Source: Parus major
Taxonomy: Eukaryota > Chordata > Aves > Passeriformes > Paridae
Length of the DNA stretch: 64,000 nt
Direction: 5' to 3'
Assembly: GCF_001522545.3 (NCBI RefSeq)
Contig: NC_031770.1
Location: 108,631,368 to 108,695,367, forward strand
The notes under the pieces: generated by a model
The model's input: the letters and a program-made list of their open reading frames with translations, nothing else
What the model was told of the DNA's origin: nothing
The model's database searches: none
Translations under genes and position numbers: made by a program
Shown: positions 35,968-47,649 of the stretch, in pieces
Layout of the letters: the number at the start of each line of letters is the position of its first letter
How positions within the stretch are numbered: position 1 is the first letter of the stretch

Positions 35968-36039
35968 TAGACCAGTAGGTCTATATACAATTAAAGACCT
36001 CTGTGAAGTTCTTTATGTACAATTATAGACCTGTAGGTC
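35968..36039 (+). repeat. Diverged direct repeat with inverted-repeat core
   Basis: The 14-mer 'tagaccagtaggtc' at 35968-35981 recurs with one change ('tagacctgtaggtc') at 36026-36039. Each is a near palindrome of GACC and GGTC halves. The flanking words 'tacaattaaagacct' and 'tacaattatagacct' show that the duplicated unit is longer. It looks like an old local tandem duplication. Confidence 0.7.
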
Positions 36040-39000
36040 AATAATATCCATGTGGTTTTGAACATTCATCTTCTTTGCTTATCACTTTGCTTATTCTTCT
36101 GCATTTTTATAGTGATGAGTCCTTTCTTAGCCTTTCAATCTGCCCTGGAAGTCCAGCCTGAATTTCACTCAAACACTGGTGTTTGACATTTGTTCTGAAC
36201 TGGGAAACCAGGAGTTCTGGGACCTTCAGCAGTTTTTCCTGCCTTGTAACTGAGAGGACAAACTTTTCCAAACCACCAGTTCTTTGGGATAAGAGTGTCA
36301 CTTCAACCATATTTGTTTATCTGAGGCTATAAAGCCTGGCATTGATGGTGGCTCAATCTAACCCTAATGCTATTGAAAGACCTACTTTGGATTATTAATT
36401 ATTTTTATTTTTTTTGTTTTTATTGTCAGCATTCAAGAGATTTCCATTATTTATGCCAATAAAAATTTCCAAAACCTGTATAGCAATCAATTTAAAGTCA
36501 TTAAAACTGTTCCCTGATTATCATCTCTGAACTGTGTTATTTCCTGCAACCAGTTTCATTGCTGGGTACTGAGTTTGGAGGATTTGCAGGTCACAATGAC
36601 CCCAAAGGCAGTAGCTGGATAATCTTCAGCAGCAAAACCAGATCAGGTGGATCTCCTGTTCTCCCAGGGCACATCTGCATCCTGCACCCATCACTCACCC
36701 CATTGTCCTCACCCAGATGCTTGTGAGGCTGCTCAGAGAACTTGCCATTTTCCATCTGATAAAACTGAGATATCAACTTGAACTCATTTAAAGGTTAGGG
36801 TAGACAAAGTGGAGGAATTAATTACTGGACATGGATTTTAAAAGTCTGGGGTACCAAAGGGGCAAAAAAATGTTTCTCAATAGTCATGTCCTTCAGACTG
36901 AGATTTGGACATTCAAAAAACTGCCTTTCCATTTCAAATTCCACATACAAAAGTTAAAACTAATAGAAATGTGTGAGAGAACTCTCCCAGTAAACTGCAC
37001 AAGAGTGAGGATGGCAGAGTTGTGCTTTTCCCAAAGTGATGTGTGTCAGTGCAAGCCTTTGGCAAAGGGAAGTGCAGCCTCAAAATTGCCCCTGCATCAA
37101 AAATTATTCTGAATGCTGATGTGTCACTCTGGGTGAATTCCTAATTTATTTTCCTATGAATTTGGAGCAAAACACTGACAGCTTTTCACTGTTAGTTCAA
37201 TCATTGTTTTATTAACTTAATAGTAATTAAGTACTTTCCAGCTTCCTGATGGCTTTTAGACCCAGATATCTATGACAGGTCATTAGCTGCAGAGAAGAAT
37301 GGCCAGGCACTAATATTGAGCAATGAGATTGCTTATTCATACACTGCAGAGGTTAGAGTTAATAATCATGATAAATTGAATCTCATGAATATCTAATAGG
37401 GAAAAATCCAAAACAATTTGCTATGGTTACCAGAAGAGATGTATTTTTAAGAAACAAAGGTGAAATTACTCCTTGTTTCACCTGGGTGTAATAATCAGGA
37501 ATAGAACTATTTGCCAGCAGGTGAAACAGGGACCTGGGGAAAAGTGGATGCTGAAAGAAATTTGGGATGCGAGTAAGCAGTAAAATTGTTACATGCTTGC
37601 CATGTACTATAGCAGGAAAAAAATAAATAACATAGACCAATGTTATTTTGGGAGACATTAAATCAAAAAGCCAGAGGAGATTAGTATGCTGCTATTAAGT
37701 ACTCATGAGAGCACACTTGAGACACCTGCTTGAGCCCTGCACTCCTTGGAAAAAAAGTAAAAATGCCAAGAAAAATGAAAGTAGAAGAGATTATGAGACA
37801 CCAGAGGAAAAACAGTTACTTGGAGCTCACATAATTATGAAACAATTCAGAAGATGAGGACATATTTTAAGAGAAACATGCAATTTTCTTGAACAAAATT
37901 ATTTCTTGGTGGATGTGTTTATGGTTTTGGAGAGCCAGAGATGCCTGAGAGTATCAGTACTGTCTGCTTTTGTGTGCACGTGGGCTGCACATTGCCTCAG
38001 ATGCTTCCACAGGAAGATGAGCCCTTAGGGAAAAGCAGAAGAAATAGCAGCATGGCATCATGTCTGTGCAGAGAGGTTGAGATTCTATTCCTAAATCTTA
38101 TTGATGACTTCCTCAGCTTCTCTTTTATAAAATAGGGACACTCATAGTTGTCTTTCTCCAGCTCTGGGGGCTGTGAATTAAATACATCAGCAGGAGCTGT
38201 GAACTTCACCAGTGGAGACCAACCTGCAGCTCAGGTATGATTTGTTTGCATCCCTGGCAGCTGATCCCAGCCATTCCTGGGCTCACAGAGGCACAAAGGC
38301 TGTCAGTTCCATGCTCTTCCCCCATGGCTGATGGAGCAACAAACACTGAAAGCCTCGTTGGGTCATGGGATGCTCAGCCCAGAGGTGTTCTGCAAAGGAG
38401 CTGTGGGATTCCTGGGAAATCATCATCTCCTGCTTGAGAGCCCCACCGTCCCATCTAACTGAGGGTTCCTGATTCTGAGCTGTGCATTTGTGCTGGTGGA
38501 AGGCTCATAAGTGCAAAATACTGATGAATGGCTGTGTTGGGTGGATACATGTATGAAACAGTGATTTGTAAAGTTTGAGGGCCATCAGAGGAAAGAATAT
38601 TTATTTAAAAGGGTGAGGAAAAGCAGGTGACTAGGAAATAAAAAACTTAAATAAAGATGAGACATTTGATCTTGGTCTGATAAAATATTGATGCATTTTG
38701 AACTGGGGGAGAAACAGCTTTCAAAAACATTGCCAGGGACTGGCATTAAGAACTAAAACCTCATCTGACTTCAGGAAAACCTCAAACAGCTGCACTGCTG
38801 TTGAAATGCAGCACTTGATGTCCAGCAGGAGGCCTGAACATTCCCTTGTCTTCCATGGGCAAACAAACCAAGGTAAAACCTGTCTACACGTCCTGCTCTC
38901 CAGTGAAACCATCCATGGCACTTCTCCATTCAGCAACAATTTGGAACACCTGGGTGGGTTGCAAAAAGCATTTTCCAAACGCTGCTGTCACCAAGCCTTC

Positions 39001-39694
39001 ACAATTCATTTGCGTATTAAGCTCCTAATTTCGAGTGCTAGCATGAGGTTTCTTAAAGTTCACGTAGTGTAATTGTTACCTAAGGCTGGGAGACTCTGCT
39101 CTGCTTTCTAGGTTATTTAGCTGCAGATAATTTATGAGATTGCTGGGGAGGTTGAGAAATTGTTTCACCTCTCAGTTGTTCATGCTTGCACTGGTTTTAC
39201 AACAGATGGGAGAGAATTTTACAGTCCTGAATATTTGATTCATGCCTCCTCTCACTGAGTGGAGACAAAAGCCAGAAGGCTGGAGAGGAGCTTCAGTGGT
39301 TTTTAGAGGGCTGGAGCTAGTTTGACAGATAGCTACACATATATCTCAGTATTTTTAAAGCATAAAAGTGATTATTTCATTGCTTTGTCTTCTTTTCTTA
39401 GTGAAGCTGCACAAGGTATCACACCTACAGAAAATGAACCAAGCAGGAATAGAGTCTTTGGGAGTTCATTGTAAAAGACAAACTGACACTGGTTCCCAGA
39501 ATTGCCAGTGACTTCTGAACTCAGTTTTTCTTGGTATATGCTATTTTAATTGTCTAGAAATACCAAGTTGGTCCATTAATAAGACTGCACAGAAGTATGA
39601 ATACCCTTTTTACAGAGTTTTTTAGGGTAAGGACATCATGCAGCGAGGATGTGGGCTTTAGTCCCTCCTCTGGTGATTAATTTCTTACACAGGT

Positions 39695-39948
39695 CAGAAG
39701 GGACCTTAAAGATCATCCAATTTCAATCCCCTGCCATGGGCAGGGACACCTCCCACTATCCCAGGCTGCTCCAAGCCCCATCCAGCCTGGCTTTGGACAC
39801 TTCCAGGGATCCCGGGGCAGCCACAGCTTCTCTGGGCACCCTGTGCCAGGCCCTCACCACCCTCATGGGGAAGAATTTCTTCCTCATATCCAATCAAAAT
39901 CTACACTCCTTTGGCTAAAAGTTATTCTCCTTGGTCCTATCAAGGATG
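39695..39948 (-). repeat. CR1 LINE 3'-end fragment
   Basis: Well preserved reverse-complement CR1. It has 'gaccttaaagatcatccaat', 'cccctgccatgggcagggac', 'ccaggctgctccaagcccca', 'tccagcctggctttggacac' and 'gccacagcttctctgggcac', then 'gaagaatttcttcctcatat'. It is the young CR1 type. The 8-base terminal repeat itself appears to be lost. Confidence 0.95.
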
Positions 39949-40880
39949 GATGATTACCTCCTGGGAAACTAAAACTTTTAAAAAGTGAGTGAACCCCAAA
40001 CTGGGCACTTCAGTTGAAAGCCTGACATTAGGTGGGATCTGGGCCCTTGCCACCAACAGATGCCTCCAGGGAGTTTTGTGAAAGCAGTTTCATTATGAAT
40101 AGACAGTGAAACCTATTTTTGGAGTGAGAGTTGTATCTGTATCTTAAGTGGTTGTACACTAAATTGCTGATAAGATAAAAATTCCACTTCATCTTTCAGG
40201 AGGCCAAAAAATTTTAAAAAAATAAAATCTTAATTGCCTCTTTGGAGCCTTTCAGGTAAACCAGGGAGTGGAACACACTTGGAAGGCACTGGGTTTGATA
40301 TAATTAGGATTTCTAATCACTTGGTGGCATCAGACCCTAGGGAATGTTGTGCCAACATATTTAAAGGACTTCAGGCATCTCTAGAGCTGGACAAAATTGA
40401 ACAGGGCTCATGCAAATCCCAATAACATCAGAATATTGAATTCAAGACATTACAGAAGCATTTGTGTGCTCAAATCTGTTTTTAGAATGAAGCTTTAGCC
40501 TTTCTGTGCAAAAGATCATCATCTGAAGAATAGATCTAAACATCATCTTCTCATGTTGAAGAAGAGCTGAATACCACAATGACTGTAAAATCCAGATCCT
40601 TCTGTAATAAGGAGTGTGAGAGGAAGAAATGGACAATTTTACATCTATCTATTTATCTCTCTAATAACTCTGTTTCCATAGATGGCCAGAATTTGCAATT
40701 TCTTTATGATATCTGAAAATATTATTTTCTGGGATCTTGCAGGAGCTGATTCCTTAATGTCTCCATATCCTATTTCCCTATTTGCTATTTCCCTATTTGT
40801 TAAATAGGGGTTGTAAAACTTATTTTGTCTGATTTCATCAGACAGAAATCGCTTCAGGGCAGGGACCATCTTTTACCATA
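39949..40880. other. Unique sequence, no gene seen
   Basis: The first 100 bases ('ccaaactgggcacttcag...') may be more of the adjoining CR1, too diverged to be sure. The rest is AT-rich unique DNA with short meaningless frames. Confidence 0.5.
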
Positions 40881-41400
40881 GAAGAGTATCATATAGGAAA
40901 GGTAATAAAAAAGTATCCATCCAAATTGTTTTCGATAGAAAATCGTGTTTTCAAGAGGTTATATGGGCGCACAAATCAATTATGAGATATTGTAAAAGAG
41001 AGAATTTAAAAGTTGCCCAACATCCTCTTGAAGCCCAGGTCTTTGTGGTTACTCCATGTGAGGTAGATTAAGTTATTTATTGTCATTCCTGGAACCCAGT
41101 TTCTTTGTTGCATGTAATGAGGATGTAAAAATCCTCCTTTTGGTGCCATGGAGAGGCTCCATTCTTGCTTGTGATGCATCTTAAGCTCCTCCAACGCCGG
41201 CTGAAAAACTCGATTATTGTGACATGCAAACAATAAAAGTTGGGGAGTAGGAATCTCCATCTCTCCCCTTAAACACATTTGACTTACAAGCTCTATAACT
41301 TTCAAGCAAGATTAGCATTATCAATAAATCACCGGGTTCACAGATGAGGAACATGACAGAACGCTGTGTTGCCAAGGCAGAGAGAATGACAATAGGTGCC
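40881..41400. promoter_or_regulatory. Candidate conserved non-coding block
   Basis: Repeat-free stretch with isolated CpGs in AT-rich context, unlike neighbouring DNA: 'gttttcgatagaaaatcgtg', 'atatgggcgcacaaatcaat', 'ccaacgccggctgaaaaact' and 'caataaatcaccgggttcac'. It also has 'cgattattgtgacatgcaaa', combining homeodomain and SOX-like words. CpG kept in AT-rich unmethylated-like islets is common in conserved enhancers. No coding evidence was found. Confidence 0.33.
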
Positions 41401-42240
41401 TTAGCAGCAGTTATAGCAGTGCTGCAACAGATTGTGCCCTAAAGCAGAAAATATCCTGCACACAAGAGGTTATTCAGGTATAGAAAAAAAAAAAATTAAA
41501 AGTTTAGTTATCCTTGCTAACGTTTTTCAGGGTAAAGAGATGAAGAGAGCAGGAGCAGGAAGGGTGGGACTGGGGAAAGGAGCTGGGGAGAAATTGCCGA
41601 GCTCTCAAGTTTTAAGGCAGCTCAACAAGCTGTCGGGTAGGAAAGCAGAACAAAGTGAAGCACGTTTTGGGAGAAAAGCATCTCTATTTGTAACCATGAG
41701 GGCATCCACAGGTTCAGTGCTCTCACACGCTGCAGAGTCCTGACGATGTGTGCCGTGTCCTGCGAGCCCCGCGCTCACTTTTCTGACAGCTCGCTCTCTT
41801 TTTCTCACACATCCTCTCTGGGTCCCAGGGCACACCTGCTTCTCTGGCTTCTTCCATCCAATATCAATGAGAATCATATTATCTGTGTGCCAGGTATGCT
41901 CTGAAAGCCTGGTTTGCCACCAGCCTTACTCATCCTTTACTGCAGGGAGTGATGAAGAAGGAAAAGCGAAGAGAAAAAGAGGAAAATTAGAACCTCAGAA
42001 ATGCTCATGTAATTATTCATAAATCACACTAGCAGATCTCCAGCTGTAAGGTTTCAGAAGGTGAACAGACTCTTGAGAAATATTTTTAAAAAGGCATTGG
42101 TATTTTTCAATCAAAGACAATGGCACTGGAGTTCAAATTAGGAGCTGGTACCAGTGAGGGGTCAGGGCTGGAATCAGCAGCCAGGGCTGCAGGGGGCTCT
42201 GAGGGGTGAAGGTGGGCATTGCAATGTGAGCTCTGGGATG
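41401..42240. other. Unique sequence, no gene seen
   Basis: A slightly CpG-richer stretch at 41560-41780 ('agagtcctgacgatgtgtgc', 'tgcgagccccgcgctcactt') is crossed by open frames of 103 (+) and 90 (-) codons. It is too short and CpG-poor for a CpG island. No domain or splice pattern was recognised. Confidence 0.45.
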
Positions 42241-42437
42241 TCATAGAATCATTTAAGTTGGAAAAGAGCTCTGAGATCATCGAGTCCAACCATTAACCCA
42301 GCATTGCCATGTCCACCCTTAAAACACATCCCCAAGTGCCACATTCACAAGGATTTTTAATCCCACCAGGAATGGTGACTCCACCAGTTCACAATTGTCT
42401 GTTCCACTTCAGCTGAGAAATCCTCTTTAATTTAAGG
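42241..42437 (-). repeat. CR1 LINE 3'-end fragment
   Basis: Begins on the + strand with an intact 'tcatagaatcatttaagttg' terminus, then 'gctctgagatcatcgagtcc', 'atccccaagtgccacattca', 'caggaatggtgactccacca' and 'cagctgagaaatcctcttta'. It is an older CR1 type with a well kept 3' end. Confidence 0.95.
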
Positions 42438-43137
42438 ATACTTGTTATGCAGTGGGGTAATACCTGTATGTTCCAAGCCATTCATTCCTGTAAATCTGTA
42501 CTGGATTCAGGGATGGATCACAAGAAGCTTCTGTACTAAGGAGCATTTTCTCTCTATGTTTTCATGAGACCCAGACAACACACTTTTCTACCCTTGTTAA
42601 ATCAGAATTAACAGTAGTTGCAGAAGGGTAAATCTCCTTGATGTACATTGTTATTATGTTCTAGCATGCTGATTACTTTTATCCAGGAGAGGAAATAGAG
42701 CTATCTCTGGGTAGTTACATGACACAGTATATCCAAGGTTTTGTTTTACCTCAGATTTCTTGTGTGACCTGGAAACACCTCTTGAGAGCAAGTTACTGAA
42801 TCAGGAAGAGGGGACTGCTTTGTGTTGCCTAAAAGCTGTGTGTCCCTGCTTCAATTACTGAGCCTCACAAGCTCAGCCTCTATGAGTCAGGGTGCCATTC
42901 CTGGTTTTTTCTTGTTTTGAAGAAAGTTGCTTCACATGGATTGTGCCTAGTATTGTTCATTTGATTCATCCTTATGTAATTTCAGTGAATATAATGTTCA
43001 AACTGAGCATCAATTTGGCAGACTATCATCTGGTTTAGATTTCACACCTTCTTCAGTGTTCTTAGCACCGAAATGGGGCAAGAGGAGGTTGCTGCTTCAT
43101 TCTAAGCCTGGAATAAGGGAAGATGGTTCAAACTATC
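42438..43137. other. Unique sequence, no gene seen
   Basis: AT-rich unique DNA. No exon, RNA gene or repeat family was recognised. Confidence 0.55.
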
Positions 43138-43520
43138 TCATCTTCTAAAGTGATTGCAGGGTGATACAGTGGCACAGGCAGCCTGTGGGTCCTTCCTGTG
43201 TTTGCAGTTTGTGATGAGCCAAGTCCCAGGCTGCTGCTCCAGACTGACAGCATCACTGCTCAGGGATGATTTTCTGTTCTGAGAGAGGATGATACAGATC
43301 TGGGTATCACTGGCACAGCGATAATCACCCCCACCAGGCTGCTCTATTAATTCTCCAAGTGGCATCACATGGAAAAGGAACAAAGCTAACACAGATAACT
43401 CCTCTGGGACACTGGACCCTCAGGGCAGATGAGAAATTGCCCTTGTTTCTGCTTTGGCATTCCACATCACCCGCTCTCCATGGCTCTGTGCTCTTCCAAG
43501 CCATTTTCTCATCACATGTC
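43138..43520 (-). pseudogene. Ancient L2-like LINE reverse transcriptase remnant
   Basis: On the - strand, an 84-codon frame (43138-43392) reads M-P-L-G-E-L-I, then about ten residues on C-A-S-D-T-Q-I. This matches the order of the catalytic-palm region of L2-clade LINE reverse transcriptases, where M-L-P-L-G-x-I-I precedes Y-A-D-D-T-Q-L-Y. The first tyrosine and first aspartate of the active-site Y-A-D-D are lost (C-A-S-D here), so it cannot be active. A second - strand frame (43325-43522) carries C-P-R-G-V-I just upstream, fitting the preceding G-V-P-Q-G-S block after a frameshift. The CR1 copies nearby use F-A-D-D-T-K, so this is a different, older clade. Confidence 0.5.
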
Positions 43521-43710
43521 ATGGCAGGAAGAGCAGCTGGAGATGATGGAGAGAGTGGAACGTACCAGAGAGAGAATCAACCTCAATGCTTGGTTTTGGT
43601 TTGCAGTTCTACTTGACTAACACCTGCAACAGAAAGGGAATCCCAGAGTGCTGCTGGCACAAATGGCAGCTGTCAGAACCAGAATTCCTGCACTGCTCGT
43701 GTGGTCAATG
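43521..43710. other. Unique sequence
   Basis: Short unique spacer between the LINE remnant and the microsatellite. It may contain more of the old LINE beyond recognition. Confidence 0.4.
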
Positions 43711-43755
43711 CATCCATCAATCAATCCATCAATCAATCCATCCATCAATCAATCA
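43711..43755. repeat. (ATCC/ATCA)n compound microsatellite
   Basis: Interleaved 4-base units ATCC and ATCA over 45 bases ('catccatcaatcaatccatc' and onward), ending at 'aatcag'. Confidence 0.95.
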
Positions 43756-46565
43756 GATATTTTTCAAAGCCAGAGCACAGAATGAACACATTCCCTCAGG
43801 ACTCTTATTACAACTATATTCATTTGGAAACAGGTTTTGGATTAAACACTTAAAACTTGAATAAAACCTTTCTCTTCATCCCTCCAGCTGAGTAGGGACA
43901 CAATGAGGGGCCCTTTGCCTCACTCATCCCTTGACTCACTCTCTGCAGGTTGAACTCATACAGCAAAGCCCTGTGAATACATCAGATCTGCAGCAGACAT
44001 TCATGGATTTTAGATTAGACTGAAAATCCTTTACAATTAAAAAAAAAAAATTAGAAACAATTTCTGATAGGTTGCCTGGCCACCTTTTAAATGAGAATAA
44101 TCTCTACCTTGATTATGCAGGAGTTGTAGGTCAGTCTTTGCATGCAGGGATGCAGTAGGTACTTTTTCTATACTGAAAAGTGGGTACAAGAGAAAAACCT
44201 TGTTTTGGCTTATCAACATTGTGACCTTGTCATTTGAGTACTAATTATTTTCATTATGGAGATATTCTCTAGAGAAAACTTTTTATCCATTGTAGTACTT
44301 TCTTATTAACAAGGATCAAAATCACTACTCTAAGTTATTATCATATTTCTAGAGCAATTATATTCAAATTTTGTTCCAAAGTATTCCAAACAGTTTAAAA
44401 CAAAATGACCAAGAGAACATAAGCTATTAGGTCAGTATTAACAATCAAAGCTGTAACATTTAATTGAGTATTTTAGAGTGGAGGTGTCTGGGAACTAAAA
44501 GTGTGAAGCCCATCTGGAAATTGTCCCAAATGAAAATACTTTTGGTCTTAGAATGAAAGCTGGGTTTAGAATTCACTGACTTATCAGCTTTAAAATAAGC
44601 AGAGACAGTTGGATTGTGAGCTTTCCTTGCTTTCCTCTAGTTATTTTCATAAAAACTGTACTTGCTTAAGTACAACCTCTTCATCAAGCTGAAATAAGAA
44701 CTCATAAAACCCTAATTATATGCAAGTGTATCACAAGATCTTAATTTATAGTGTTTTTTTAGTTATTCAATTTTTCCAACTGTAAATAATTCACATGTTG
44801 AATCAGCCTCTATTGCATTTAATGCTTTAAAAGTAGATTATTTTTGAAGTAGCAGTTTTTCTGGGAGGAACAATTTGTTTCTTTGCAAACTTGTTTGCAG
44901 GAAACCTATTCTTAAGCAATCACTGGATTTCCAGAGCTGGAAATCAAGGAAAATATTGGTGCTATAAAAGAATGGAATTATTATGTTAATTGATCACCTT
45001 GGTTCAAAACACCAATCCATGTCAAAACCTGGGGACAGATGCACACAGAATTATATCGATTGTAGACTCTGCTTATTTTTCACACTCCTGGAGCAACACC
45101 TGACCCTTGGAGTAACCCTACAAATGAGCCTAAAAGCAAACCTCAAACCACTGAAAGGATGAGTTGATTAGGACTGGCAAGAAGGGCACTGGGTAGATTT
45201 TTTGAGTAAGCTGGTGATTATAAAATTCAAAACTGGACCTTCTTTTTTTCAGGCCATTATTATGCTTCTGTTAGAAATTACTATTTTTTCATGACATTAA
45301 TAATCCTGAAGGAACTTACTGAGTTTACTGCTTTGAAGAATGTTTTTTTCTTTTTTTTTCATAGAAAAGTTATAACTTAATCAAATCAAAACACATTTTC
45401 ACTGGGTCCTTTAGAACGGTTTCTTCAATGCATTTTCCATGCCAAATTCTGCCTCTGGCCACTTCTCTCTAGAACTGTTTAATTAAGCATTTCAGGGCTG
45501 GAGGTTTTGGGTGGTTTTTTAATTACATGAAAAAGTTTTTCCCCTTTAATTTTTTTTTCCCCTGATTCTACCATCCACCAAGCCAGTAGAGCAATTTTAG
45601 TAAAGGTTTCCTGAAACTGGGCATGAAACAAAGCCAAGTTCAGTTTTCATCAACAGAGATCTCCAAGAGGGAAACAGTGTTTAGTTATGAGGTTCTGCAA
45701 AATAAATTACTGAGCAGTGATCCAGGTTATCCATTTGAATAATCTGGCAGTGCTTTATTAGTAGGATGAAGTTGTGGCAATTTACAGTAATCAGTGAATG
45801 AGGCAGCACAAAACTGCATTAGGAACTCTTACTGGGTTCTTACTAAGTTGTAGTAAAGATATGTCCCACAAAATAGATATTTCCTATTTGATATTTTCAC
45901 CAGCTACCAGTGCTCTGAATTTCAAACTAGACCTACAAAGAGTAACTTGGGTTGTTGTTTGTTATGTATTCATTTTCACTTCCCTAAGTCTAGACTTAAA
46001 TATTAATGAAGGGAAGATTAAAAAAAAAAAATAAAAGCAAATCCCATAAAACCCCTCCAGCCATGCTAGGGGAATCCATCATTTTCTAGCTAGTGGCAAT
46101 ACAAATAATGTAATGTCTTTTTCCTCCTCATTTTTAAGGGTAGTTAGAGACACCTGAACTACCTGGAAAACAAGTAAATAAAAACAATAGAATATTCAGC
46201 TGCTTGTGTATTCTTGGCACAGGGATGGAGCACATTTCTTCCTGATTAAAACAACAAGAGTTGTCTGTTGGCTCTGCCAAGCTCCAGCTCCAGTGCTCAG
46301 CACTGAAAATATTCCCTTTTGATGCTTCTTTGGCCATAACTCAATCTATCTAGTAAAAATAGTTGGATAAAGGAATGTTTTTCAGTTTGCTGCTGAAATA
46401 ACAAGCCTGAGGAAAATTATTAGGCTGTGCGGAATTAAATTATTTTTTTTGTTTGATTTAATATGATCATTTAATCTATTAATTTCATTAGCTTGTTCTG
46501 TTTTTAGCTTTCCTTTAGATTTAGTTTTCCTTTGTAGGTGGATGTTTTCAATGAAATATTGCCTC
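43756..46565. other. Unique AT-rich sequence, no gene seen
   Basis: Nearly 2.8 kb without recognisable repeats other than A/T runs (an A run near 44040-44050 and a T-rich run near 45343-45359). No exon or RNA gene was recognised. Confidence 0.55.
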
Positions 46566-46609
46566 CATTTTTGTTTTGAAAATGCTGAAACATTTTCAAA
46601 ACAAAAATG
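46566..46609. repeat. Perfect 19-bp inverted repeat (hairpin)
   Basis: The arms 'catttttgttttgaaaatg' (46566-46584) and 'cattttcaaaacaaaaatg' (46591-46609) are exact reverse complements separated by the 6-base loop 'ctgaaa'. Either strand could fold into a perfect stem-loop when single-stranded. The right arm is followed by 'aaacaaaatgaaacat', a partial repeat of the arm. Confidence 0.97.
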
Positions 46610-46929
46610 AAACAAAATGAAACATAACATTAAATAAAAATCAGTAAATTATCTCCTATACAGTATTTATATTAATTTGGGGAGCTGGAGGTGGCCCTTA
46701 TTTACCTGTGTGTTTAAATTTGTCAAAAAATATGCATACAGCTGAAAATTTGAAAACCTGATTTAGACTTTACAAACAAAGTAATAAATTTAACTTTTAT
46801 ATTTGTTCATAACTTTGTCAGGTGAACATAGGGATCAGAGCTGTGATTAGACAGGTTTTAAAAGCAGCCATCAGGAAGTGTCAGAGTGCTTGAATTTAGG
46901 TGCAATAAATTAATTTCAGTAGTATGCTG
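46610..46929. other. Unique AT-rich sequence, no gene seen
   Basis: No exon or repeat family was recognised. Confidence 0.55.
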
Positions 46930-47035
46930 GGCTCTAGTGGAAGGTGTCCCTGCCCATGGCAGAGGGTTGGAATGAAATGATCCCTTCCCAGAGGAACTAG
47001 AGGGTCCCTTCCAACCATTTTATGATTCTATAATT
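46930..47035 (+). repeat. CR1 LINE 3'-terminal fragment
   Basis: 'ctagtggaaggtgtccctgc', 'ccatggcagagggttggaat', 'agggtcccttccaaccattt' and the terminal 'tatgattctataat' are the last 100 or so bases of CR1. An extra 'cccttcccagaggaactaga' lies inside it. It is the only ordinary + copy amid the - copies of the right half. Confidence 0.92.
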
Positions 47036-47262
47036 TAGATGAGCTAAAAGCAGAGTTTGATGAATGAATCTCAGCACATGGTTTACACAAAACAGAGAGA
47101 AGAACTTCCAGGGAAGGTTTATCCCACCCTAAGTAGCTCTCTTTGAATACTGTTTTGATTGTCTTAAAATCTGACATATTTTCACTGCTTGTGCTTAGCA
47201 GAAACAAAAGGATTTAAGAACCTATAGTAGCCTGAGGGATAAATAAACAAAAGGAAGAACTA
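47036..47262. other. Unique spacer between two CR1 copies
   Basis: AT-rich unique DNA. Nothing was recognised. Confidence 0.5.
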
Positions 47263-47500
47263 ATAATAGAATTATTCAGGGTGGAAAAGATCTCCACCAT
47301 CATTAAGTCCAGCTTTTGACCAAATACAGTCAAGTGCTGCGTCTTCTCATTTTTGAAGTGTTTCCAGGGGTGGTGACTGCACCACTTCTCTGGGCAGCCT
47401 GGTCCTATGCTCAGTTGCTCTTTCAATGAAGAAACTTTTCCAAATATCCAACCTGAGCCTTCCCTGGTACAACTTGGGGCCATTTCCTCTCATTTCATAG
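47263..47500 (-). repeat. CR1 LINE 3'-end fragment
   Basis: Reverse-complement CR1. It has 'aatagaattattcagggtgg', 'catcattaagtccagctttt', 'ccaggggtggtgactgcacc', 'acttctctgggcagcctggt' and 'ggtacaacttggggccattt'. It is an older type. Confidence 0.93.
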
Positions 47501-47649
47501 ATGAAGATCTGAAGCTCAGTGATTTTAGGTTACAAACATGAGTTAAACCAGCCTGTGACCAGACTTGCTGCTGCTGGGAAGTAAAAGTAAATCCAGGTCC
47601 AAAGGCTCTGGGTTAGCCCATGGATCTCTTTCAATTAGCTGTTTGGCCT
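47501..47649. other. Unique spacer
   Basis: Short unique stretch between the CR1 and the LTR-like block. Part may belong to the LTR, whose edge is not certain. Confidence 0.4.

Larger units (their letters stand above)
35091..39694. other. Unique AT-rich sequence, no gene seen
   Basis: Contains a (TA)n tract at 35798-35820, a diverged repeat cluster at 35968-36040 and short T-rich runs. The stretch 38985-39080 has CpG and homeodomain-like words ('catttgcgtattaagctcct', 'cctaatttcgagtgctagc') and may be a small conserved element. No exon, RNA gene or repeat family was recognised. Confidence 0.5.

Noticed and set aside
36107..36310. 67-codon - strand frame that reads somewhat protein-like
   Set aside because: No acceptor site or family match was seen. 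The length is expected by chance among the many frames of 64 kb.
41560..41780. CpG island or promoter
   Set aside because: Only a handful of CpGs, moderate GC content and no TATA/initiator arrangement. Too short and CpG-poor.
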